Assembly: GCA_030562195.1 (NCBI GenBank)
Contig: CM060201.1
Coordinates: forward strand, 26,580,067-26,644,066
Origin: Nipponacmea schrenckii
Taxonomy: Eukaryota > Mollusca > Gastropoda > Lottiidae
DNA length: 64,000 nt
Direction of reading: 5' to 3'
Position numbers and translations under genes: made by a program. Shown here piece by piece: positions 23,176-33,200 of the stretch. Below the pieces are notes generated by a model that had not been told where the DNA came from, made no database searches, and worked only from the letters and a program-made list of their open reading frames with translations. Within the stretch, counting starts at the first letter, position 1. Each line of letters starts with the position of its first letter.

Positions 23176-25080
23176 CTATAGGTCTTGCTGTATGCAAAGT
23201 GCTTCTCTAGATTTACAGAATTTGGTAGTTTCATCTTCGGGCAAGTCGATTTCTATACACTCAGTTGGGGTTAGGGTGAGATCATCAAGTGAATGGTCGT
23301 CAAGATTGAAATGATTAGAAACAGGCTTGTCTTTTTTTAATTTAATATCTGATCTTTGAGCATTAAAACGAGTGCGTAATTTATTCTTTGTTTCTCCCAC
23401 ATATTGTTTGGGACATTTTTTGCATGAAATTAAATTATATTACATTCGAGTTTTCACATGTTAGATGCTCTTGGATCGGGTATCTTTTATCCGTATAGTT
23501 ACTTAAAAAATAATGAGTTTCTGATATAAAGGGACATGTTTTGCATCGGGTTGACATACATGGAGCACTCCTTAAGCCTGGAGGTTCTTCGGCATAAAGT
23601 CTATTTTTAGCTGTTATCTGTGCTAAAGTGGATTTTTTTTATGTTTCGTAAAAAATTGTTTAGAGTATCCACGCTCTTTCAGTTTTGATAAAACCATCGT
23701 ACAGACTTGGTCGAAATCAGAAGATCTTGAGCGAATTCGGTGAAATCATAGATCATGTGACTTAATTTTACCACAAAAGGCATGTTTTGGATGAAATGAG
23801 CTTTTAAGCAAAAGTTAATGAGTGTCCGTTTCTTTAAAATATACTTTAATATCTAGTTCATAAGTCGCTGCTATGGAATCTCCTTTAAAAACAGTAGTAT
23901 CGAGAAAATCAATGCTTTTGTGGCTGACGTTGGTCTTAAGTTTGATGGACGGATGGTGGTTGTTGAGGATTTGAAAGATTTGCCAAATCTGTTCTACAGT
24001 GGCGGAGCCAGGTTTACGTCCCAGGGGGGCGAGATTTCTGAGGTTGCCCGAATTTCGAACTTAGTTATGAGAGTTTTCTTCGAGAGAAACACTATTGTTA
24101 TTGGCAGAGTATTTTCACTCTTTCTAGAACACATGATACTACCCCCTTAGGAGATCCATAAGTATTCAGTTTAATTTACGGGATGTACTGTTTTCACCCG
24201 ATTTTGAATGAGATTTTCGGCTAATGGATATGTTATGTTCCTATGGATTTTATCATTTCGATTTATTTTTTTAAATTTCAATTATCATAGATATCAACTT
24301 TAGTTATACATAGCTTTTCTCCTTTTTTTCATCGTTGAAAACGTCTGAATGACTTTGTCGAAATCAACAACAGGTGTTATTCTAACGAAATTTCACTCTG
24401 AAATGATCACAGCTAGAGGACACGCAATGTTATGTGATTATACTGATAATTATGATCTTTTTTCCAAGGGAAGTAAGCTAGGGAACTCATGTGTTTTTAG
24501 TTGAAACCTTATCAAACTTATTTATTTTACATTTTTTTATTGGTGGAATAATAGTTTAGAACTTTTTTTTACACAAAAAACCCAAAGTGATTAAAATGAT
24601 CTATTTTCCAAGGGAATTAAGCCAGGGAACTCGTGTGTTGTTAGTTGAAACCTTATTAAACTTATTTATTTTACATTTTCTTATTGGTGGAATTTTTATT
24701 GATTTATTTGATTAATAAATGATCTATTTTCCAAGGGAAGTAAGCCAAGGAACTTGTTAACTTTTTAGGTGAAACCTTACCGAATTGTCTTAATTTAAGG
24801 CAATTCGGGCACCGATTTCCATTTTTTTTAACAAATATTGTATGTCATAGAATAAAATTGGGCTATCAATTTAAAAAAATACAGTTATAGTAATATAGGA
24901 TATTCGGGCAAAGATATGATTTCATTTTTAAATTCCAAAAAAAAAAAAAAAAATTGGGCCGTTAAAATTTTTTTTTTTAAATGCCTTGCCCGAAAAACTA
25001 GCCTTTGGGGCTGCGAGGGGGGGCGGCTGCCCCCCCTGTGGCTCCGCCACTGCTGTTCTATAGAGTAAGAGTATGGAGTA
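23176..25080 (-). pseudogene. Penelope-like element, 5'-truncated, interrupted by a DNA transposon
   Basis: On the minus strand a frame reads EQIWQIFQILNNHHPSIKL, then SIDFLDTTVFKGD (end of the reverse transcriptase), SSFHPKHAFCG, then a Cys-rich linker (RCKTCPFISETHYF, EHLTCENSNV) and YVGETKNKLRTRF leading to VSNHFNLDDHSLDDLTL, the GIY-YIG-like endonuclease end. Several stops and shifts break it. The frame crosses the element at 23997-25052 cleanly if one 8-base target copy is removed, so the insertion is younger than the Penelope copy. The part upstream of about 25080 is missing. Confidence 0.75.
23997..25052. mobile_element. Non-autonomous hAT-type element with 8-bp target duplication
   Basis: Terminal inverted repeats CAGTGGCGGAGCCA (23997-24010) and its exact complement (25039-25052) bound a 1056-base element. 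Both sides carry the direct repeat CTGTTCTA (23989-23996 and 25053-25060), the 8-base size expected for hAT transposition. No transposase is encoded. Inside, a block starting GATCTATTTTCCAAGGGAAG occurs three times (about 24455, 24597, 24721). Confidence 0.92.
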
Positions 25081-25089
25081 TGAGTTGGA

Positions 25090-26060
25090 ATTTTGGCGCG
25101 AGATAAGAATTTCGAAGGAAATTAAATTTTTTGAAGCGGACTATATAGCACCTGAATACGATTTATTAAAGAAAGAGTAAAACCAGAAGGGCATTAACGA
25201 AAACCCTAAAATGGGTGACAAAAATATCTTTAAAAATCATATCACATAAATAACCAAAAAAAAAACAAAAAAAAAAAACAAAGTAGCAAGAAACAAAACT
25301 AAAAATATAAATTTTAAAATTTAAAATACAATAAGTCTGTGCGCCAAGAACCGAAACAATGATGCAGCACGGTAGTGCTGCGATCTTATACGTTTGAGAT
25401 GATTGAACTCAATCAGAATGAGCTGCCTGAATTATCATATGAATATTTTCATGATAAATACAAAGACATTTATTTCCAGGAGTTGTGTCTTTAAAATTTC
25501 TAGGAAAGTTTTTTTTATACAATCTGAAACTCTTTTTGTAGGGCCAATAATTTTCAGCTATCTTTACGACTCTGTTCAATGAACATGGTAGGCTATTATC
25601 TAGATCTCTTTCTAACGGCTTCTTCTCGGCTTTTTTTAGCTCTCTTCTGAACCCATGTGAAGATATGTTGACATGAAGCCAAAACGTTCGAGATTCTCTT
25701 CCATCTTGAATACATTTCTGTTATATATTTCATACATTTTTCTTATGGTGTTTAAATATTTACAGTTGGAATTTTCCCGACAAATTGTGATTCAACAACT
25801 GAGAATGAAGCTATATGCTGTTTTATGTATTATTTTGCTATCGTAGGGTGTCATCACAACTCATGTTGTCAGCGCGATTTAAGAGCCTTTTCTCCTATTG
25901 ATAATATTCGCTAAAAAAAATCCACGGCAGACCAGAAAATAATCTGATTTGTAATAAAATATAGTCAGGCAATCTCCAACGCAGGAGAGTTACTAAAGAT
26001 GATATCTCTGCTAACGACTGGTGCACAAAAAACTGTTTGACCCAGTTGGACTTAGTCTAC
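25090..26060. other. No gene seen
   Basis: AT-rich sequence with A-rich runs at 25255-25320. No recognisable coding or structural feature. Confidence 0.3.
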
Positions 26061-26172
26061 TAATTCATTTGCCATCTGTTTCCATGTTAAATCACGAAAT
26101 TCAAACTGCTATAACTTTTTCCAGAAATCTCGTTGAAAACTTTCCAATATGTCACATGAAAGCCTGGCCAAT
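26061..26172. repeat. Dispersed 112-bp repeat, copy 1 of an inverted pair
   Basis: Its reverse complement, with roughly 85% identity by eye, is at 27586-27697. The arms are about 1.5 kb apart. Both copies end at GCCATCTG/CAGATGGC plus AAATGAATTA. Confidence 0.75.
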
Positions 26173-27109
26173 ACTTAGTTTCTGTACAAAAATTCAATAT
26201 AGCATGACCATGAAAATTTTGAACTAGTCAAAATGAAAGTAGACCACTACCGGATATCAACATCCACTTGACTGTCACTGCACACAAAACCACTATTTTT
26301 AGAAATAACCTTCCGCCAATTAAATTTCTCATTATCTCAGAAATTCTGAAAGAAAATGCAATTTCAGACATCAAATTTCAAATCTAGACCAAAAATGGGC
26401 ATGCAAAAACCCAAAAAGGAAGGGAGAAAGAGGATTTCTAAAAATAGAACGGACTAAATTCGTCATTAGCATAAAATGTTTTACTGGACTAAGTCCATAT
26501 CACTTTTCATTTTATTATGGTTGGGCGATTAACAAATCTTACAAACATGTTAGAATTTACAAAAAAGATTTAGAACATCCTTTCCAATTGAATATGTTAC
26601 AAATTTCATCGCTTTTCTCGCTGTACTTTTGTTTATTACACATGGCGGAAGAATGCAATGTCGAATTACAATTTGAACACGAATTGACTTTTTAGCCAGC
26701 ACACACATAATCTGGAATCCGATATCACCTTGAGACCAATATGCGGAAAACAATTTATGATATTCAAATATGAGCTGTTTCTAAGATATGACCCAGGTAG
26801 AGGTCTAATTCTTCAGATCTGTTGGGAAACACTGAACACAAAATGCATTTGTAGCGACTGAAAGCCAGAATAAATTCATCTAGACATCCTCATCTTTATC
26901 CGAAGACAGCAGGGAGTTTGGAACCAATAAAGAAGTTTAGGAATACATCTTTACCTGAAAGAATATTATTACTAATTTCTGGAGACACCAGGGCCCAATT
27001 TTTCAAAAGGTCGTTAGATTTTTAATTAAGCGATATTTAACGGTCTGTTAAATTTAACTGAACGGAAAGCTGTTGTTGGAAGCTAACTCTACAACTTTTA
27101 AATTTCTTT

Positions 27110-27290
27110 CATATATTCAGGATAACTTCCTTCATCAGCACATCTCCGGACATATCAGAGCAAGATAAAATCATCGACCCTAGACCTACTATTTACCAAA
27201 GAAGAGTACAACATCTCTAACCAAGTGACCATAGCATCAATTGGTAAAAGTGATCATGTGGTTCTGATTGTAACCATGGATACTGCATTA
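27110..27290 (+). pseudogene. LINE endonuclease fragment
   Basis: A plus-strand frame reads STLDLLFTKEEYNISN, then IGKSDHVVLIVT. This is the C-terminal part of an APE-type endonuclease including the Ser-Asp-His motif. An earlier frame gives FLHQHISGHIRAR. It is short and broken. Confidence 0.6.
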
Positions 27291-27585
27291 ACAGTGCGTT
27301 CTTAACCCAAGAATAATACAGATACTATGCAGAAATAGTATCAGCAATATGTCAACATGATTGGAAGAAAGAATTAGACCAATCCACAACATGCCGGAAA
27401 TGGACAGAGGAAACAATGGATTAAATACTGTAGAAAATGAAAATAGCACAAAGATTATAGGATTGCAAGAAATAGAGCCTCGTCACTCTTTTTGAAAGCA
27501 CATTCTAAATTTGGAAAAAGAAATAGCTACATACATCAAAGACAATCTAAGGAACTTCTGGAGGTATGTCAGATCCATGATGACG

Positions 27586-27697
27586 ATTGGCCACACTTTC
27601 ATCCGACATACTGGAACGTTTTCAACGAGAACTCTGGAAAAAGATAAAGAAGGTTGAATTTCGTAACTTAACATTGAAACAGATGGCAAATGAATTA
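27586..27697. repeat. Dispersed 112-bp repeat, copy 2 (inverted)
   Basis: Inverted partner of 26061-26172. The open frame that starts here on the plus strand begins inside this repeat. Confidence 0.75.
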
Positions 27698-27946
27698 CCG
27701 AAGGGAGACAAACAAAATTTTTGGTTCGAGCTCTTAGAAGAAGACATTAAATCAATATTAAATAAATTACAAAATACTTTTGAATATAAATTTTTATATC
27801 TCATTATATTTACAAACGTTAAACTGTGTAAGATAGGTAAAGAAAATTCAACACTCTGTGATTTATGCTGTACATGCATAGAAAGTTTAGAGCATCTTTT
27901 TATTTCCTGTATCATAAACCGAATTAAGCACTTTTCCGTAAAATGA
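27698..27946 (+). pseudogene. LINE ORF2 C-terminal fragment
   Basis: The frame carries KFLYLIIFTNVKLCKIGKE, then CDLCCTCIESLEHLFISC, a Cys/His-rich end like those after the reverse transcriptase in many non-LTR elements. It stops at 27943-27945. It may belong to the same dead LINE as 27110-27290. Confidence 0.5.
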
Positions 27947-28105
27947 ACTTTACACAGACAAATGGTCCTTTCTGGCGTTATAGACATGTCCTCTTACAGC
28001 TTTGATTCAATTTATCTCTCTGCCACCAATATAATATATTATTTAGTCATGTATATGATAGATTTTCTGATGACACCTACAAAAAATACCTTAATCCAAG
28101 TTCCC

Positions 28106-29150
28106 GGATTTGGTCCATCTGGTGTCGACGTGAAAGACGTCGTCCAATTTCATCCCATAAGTGCTCTATAGGGGAGAGGTCGGGTGACAGAGCTGGCCAC
28201 TGAAGCACGAGGATGTTCTGCTATGCACGGTACTGCATGGACACCCTGTTGAAACGTGTGAACATCGTGGTGTTGGTTGCAGAATGGCACGACATGGTTC
28301 TGCAGCACCTGGTCCCGGTAGTAGATGGCGTTCACCGTTCCTCTGCAGAGATGTGTTCTGTGACGGTAGCTTATTCCACCCCACACCATAAGGCTGCCAC
28401 CACCCCAACGGTCCGTCTGAACAACACATTCGGCGTTATTACGTTCACCACGTCTGCGCCAAACACGTATACGGCCATCTGCATTCCTTAAATGAAATCG
28501 TGACTCGTCAGAAAAGATGACACCATGCCATTGTCGTAGTCGCCCATTCTGGTGTCTGTTCGCCCACTGTAGACGCTGGTTTCGGTGACGATTCGTCAAT
28601 ATGGGGCCGAAATAAGGACGTCGTGCACGCAGGCCTGCAGCTCGCAGACGGTTCCTTACGGTGTTGGGGTGAATGAATCCACGTCGTCCTTGGACTTGAG
28701 CAGCCGTTCTAGTCGCTGGTAGTGTTCGGTCTCGGACATGATCCAATACGATCTGACGGTCCTGACGTGCCGTTGTAACACGTTGTTGACCCGGTCGAGG
28801 ACGGTCCCGAGTGCTCCCCGTTTGCAGAAGCCTTTGATGGAGTCTTGCGATCGTTGTGTGTGCGCAGTGTAGTCGTCTGGCAATTTCTCTGGTGCTGGCG
28901 TCATTTTGAAGCATGCCAATGGCACGTTCTCGTTCAGGGGCTGTAAGTCGCGGCATCGTGTCGGCGTTTCACAAGTGTCAGTGAAGAAGTGAACTTTTAT
29001 TGGGATTCACATGCTTTTAAAGGTAATGTGTGCACAATCCAGAGTGAAATTCATTTTTTTCCGTGCTGTGCGTGCAAAATGTTGCGTTTTTAGCGTTACA
29101 GTTAACATGAAATTCTCGCATAACACCTGGCATGCCGGGTGACGTCACTG
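28106..29150 (-). pseudogene. Tc1-type transposase, copy 2, nearly full N-terminus
   Basis: The frame starting at 28956 gives a paired-type HTH N-terminus (STREIARRLHCAHTTIARLH), a second HTH (HPNTVRNRLRAAGLRARRP), the first catalytic Asp in VIFSDESRFHLRN, and WGGISYR. A ~26-base deletion near 28244 removes the DNARAHTA segment with the second catalytic Asp and shifts the frame. The SPIEHLW region follows in the shifted frame, and the copy ends near 28106. The right end at 29150 is CAGTGACGTCACCCGGCATG read on the minus strand, next to a TA, so it is probably the terminal inverted repeat. Confidence 0.88.
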
Positions 29151-30200
29151 TAGTGTTGTCGAATAAAATTTATATTGAAGTTCATTTGAACTTAAATATT
29201 GACTTTTTCAAGTAGTGCGTTTTCATGTGTACTCAGTATACTAGTAGATTAATTTAGAATTCACCAGATTCCATCTATATATAGTTATTTCTAGAAAATT
29301 TCCGTTCGTCTTGGACCTATAACATTGACAATGTGTTGCTGTCGTTGATTGGTTTAAATGCGAGGATGAGTCAAAAAGGTTATTTTCTTTCGTCTGCTCA
29401 GAAGGTTTTTAGTTATTGTCTGCAAATGTTATAGTATGCATACTCGATTTTTATTATTGTCTGATAAATTGATCTCGGCCGTGCTATCTGAGTATAAGTT
29501 CTATATAACTAAACGACAAAATACGATCACTGTTGGCCGTGCGTTATAAACCTCACTGGGCCGAATGAGCTGATTAGATTAACCAGTCGTAGGTCTTGTC
29601 ATTCAAGACTACCATAGATAAAAGAAAATAATAATAATATACCAACTTCCATTCTTTGAAATATCAGAGCCTATATAAAGGCTTGTATAGGCTTTGGTAA
29701 TATTTATTTTTGCCGAACCATTGAATGCAATAAAATATAGTATAGTCTAGTGTTAAATGATAAAACAGGGTACGAAACTAATGAATTTGACAGGTGGGAT
29801 TCATCCGGGGCTTGTCGAAATTCAATATGGTGGACACCAAAACATTAAAAGCTAAATAAATTGTTAAATCTTAATGTAAAAATCAAGAATATACTAGAAG
29901 TAAGGATAATTTAGTTGTTTCATTTGCTTAAATGTTTTTCATTGAACCGCAGTCCATTTATTTCAGTATAACAAAGCTTATAGTAGTTGTACAACAATGA
30001 CAGTGTTGCCATTATTGGCATTATGAAAAACATCTGAACTGCAAAGTCAAAGTGCAATAGTCAGCTTTCTTGTACAATTACATTTTACTTAGTTGTGAGT
30101 ACAATTTACAAATTTAAAGTGGGAGTTTGTCATAATAATTTCAAAATTATAAGTCTATTTTTTCATTTTATTCAAACAGACCACGGAACCCAAGGCAAAG
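29151..30200. other. Presumed PHRF1 5' region, exon borders unknown
   Basis: The first coding exon has an acceptor at 30178-30179 (TTCAAACAG), so at least one upstream 5' UTR exon and the promoter must lie further left, probably within 29151-30170. I found no convincing donor or promoter element and do not place the start. Confidence 0.35.
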
Positions 30201-33200
30201 ATGGAAAAAGAATTAGAAGACAAGATAGATGTTGATAAAAAAGATGAAAGTTTAGAAGGTAAAACAGAGGCTCTTGACTTTGAAAATGCTGCTGATAATG
30301 ATGAGGGAAATGATGATGATGAAGATGATGAGGATGATGATGGTAAGTTCTGAACCTGTGAAGAAAGGGGGGGGGAGTTTTGAAATTTATAAAATGTGAT
30401 CAATACTAAAACATCCTAATTAATAAATTTAGCTTAGTCTGAAATGGTAAACTCATATTGAATGTTAATATTTTATTCAAATTTTATTCTGGGTAGGCTA
30501 TTAATTTTGGTTTTTCCTTTTATTGTTTTATTTTGTTTTTTATATGTAAAACAAGAAATGCTAGAACCATGGACCACATCATTGCGATAAGTAAGCCCTT
30601 GTTAACATGCAATAGTAAAAAGTTGATAAATGATTTGTATTGATAAGACGTAGGTTATAACATACTGTTACAAAAAGTAAATCCTAAACTTATAATAAGC
30701 AAAAAAGCAGTGAAGGTAACACTTAATAGATCTCATCCAGCACAATAACTTTTGTTCTAGTTACAAGGTAAATATAGATCAAATATATAGCTTTTATGTA
30801 AAAATTTGAAGTATATGTCAGACCTCAAATAACGAATGCACATCCTAGATTAACTTACCATGCAAATTCATTGACCAACATAACATACAACAGTACTTTC
30901 TCATAATAAATGGAAGCAAAAACGCAATTTTGATCAAAATATTAACTATGATTTGACATGGCAGGAGCTACCTTATGGAATAATCTTCCCACTGAACTGA
31001 AAGTGTTAGACAGCCTTGATGCTTTTAAAGCAAGTCTTAAGACTCATTTATTTTGTTTGGCCTATTCTGACTTTTTATAGATTGTTACTAGCCATTAGAA
31101 ACTTTTTTCTTACTATATATATATTTTTGTTTAATTTACAATCTTTGAAATTTTAATTTCTTTTATCCATTTTTTGTTTTGTTTTTTTCTTGGTCCTTTA
31201 TCTGATTTTATTATTTTATTTAAAAATTTTAAGTTTAATACCTTTTCCACTTTTACTAACTTAATTCTTATATTTTTACTGATTTGATGCGATTTTTTAT
31301 TTTATTTTTTAGACTTGTAAAGTATTGTTTAAAGTCGATTTTCTATCTTCGAAGGATGATGTACATTTTATTTTGTGTATTTTATTTTATGTTTTGATTG
31401 TAAACCGCTTAGAGTAATCTGTAATAAGTTAATGCGCTCTATAAATACTGTAAATAATAATAATAATAATAATGATATATTACCATAAAGGAAAGATCCA
31501 GTACTTGAAGAACATAAGATAAATTTGTGTATGTTAATTAGGTCACATGTCAGAGCTTATCAAAGTTTAAAAAAATCTGGCCTTATATTGGGTATTGAAA
31601 ATCAGTATCAATATAAGCACAATTTGTAAATTTATTTTGCAAAATGTCTGATTTTTAAAGATTGGGAAAGTGGAGATAATGATGAAGATAATGACGATGA
31701 TGATGGTGATGATAGTGATGATGATGATAGTGATGAAGATGATAGTGACGATGATGAAGAAGATGAAGAAGAGTCTCAAGTTCTCAGTGATTCTGATGGG
31801 GAGGGAACTGAAAGCTGTCCAATTTGTCTTGGAAAATTTAAAGATCAGGATATTGGTACCCCAGAGTCTTGTGATCATACATTTTGTTTAGAATGTATTC
31901 AAGAGTGGTCAAAGGTATGCTCTAATCATCAACCTTATTAAACGCTGTAGAATTTGTATTGACATCTCAGAATATGTTACTTTATAACATCATAATGCTA
32001 TTTCTTTCAGAATGTGAATACATGTCCAGTTGATAGGCAGGTTTACCATTTGATTATTGTTAAAAAACCAGGTGAAGATAAAGTGTTTGATAGGGTAGGT
32101 ATTCAAATTTGTGTTTTTTAATTTAATCAACTTTAATGGTATTAGAAGTATATTTCAAGATATTGTTTGTGTATTAAGAAAACTTTTACCAAAGATACTA
32201 TTAAATATCACTTTGTAGTGGTACCTTTTAAAAAGAGAAAACGTTTTTACTATTAATAGGCATTTTTGAATACTCCTATGTATTTTGAAGGCAACTTTTC
32301 ATAGTTTGTTCAATTTGTAGATAATTATCTGCGTGAAATTTATATGTAAAAATTAAATGCAGAACCTGCTAATAATATTGATAATATATACCATCAATAA
32401 AGTTTTATTGGATTATGATATTATAGATCACAGTTGAAGATAGAAATCAACAAGCTGAAGAAGAGGAAGAAGAAGATGAAACAGCCTGTGAAGTGTGTGG
32501 TCATAGTGATAGGGAAGATAGATTATTGTTATGTGATGGTTGTGACTTAGGGTAAGTTAAATTATATGTAATATCTGGGTTTTGAAATGATTAATTTGTT
32601 AACAATTACATGTAAGATTTCACATGTAACTGAGTCTGATCTGAGATGTCGAAAAAACCTTCAATTTTCTATAAGTTGAAAGAGAATTTTTTAAAAATCA
32701 GTTATGTAAAACAACTGTTTCAAGAATACTTGTTTTTGTGTTGAAAGAGAATTTTTTAAAAATCAGTTATGTAAAACAACTGTTTCAAGAATACTTGTTT
32801 TTGTGTTGAATAGAATTTTTAAAAATCAGTTATGTAAAACAACTGTTTCAAGAATACTTGTTTTTGTGTTAATAGAATTTTTAAAAATCAGTTATGTTGC
32901 AACAATGCATCACAAAACAAACAGTTTGTAACATGTTTCTTTCTTAAATAGCCTAGAATAAAATCTAATCTTGTTGTGGATTTTAATAAAACTTGGTGTG
33001 AGCATTGGAATTGATAAGACGCCGGTCAACTTCAAATTTAAAGTTTTTTTTGTGAACGTTTTTTGAGTTATTACATGATTAGTATATATATTGATAAAAT
33101 TCATTGTGGAGTAAAAAGCTACAATTTCTCAAAGGATTTCAATGAAACTTGGCTATCCAATTTCTTGAAAATTAAAACAATAATTGTACCCAAGCTTGAT

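Noticed and set aside
29140..29147. A perfect TGACGTCA (CRE-like) box about 1 kb upstream of PHRF1
   Set aside because: It lies within the presumed terminal repeat of the Tc1 copy ending at 29150, so it is better explained as transposon sequence than as a host promoter site.
31670..31891. A Met-rich plus-strand ORF and a long antisense ORF over the RING exon
   Set aside because: Both are out-of-frame shadows of the GAT/GAC-rich acidic stretch of PHRF1.
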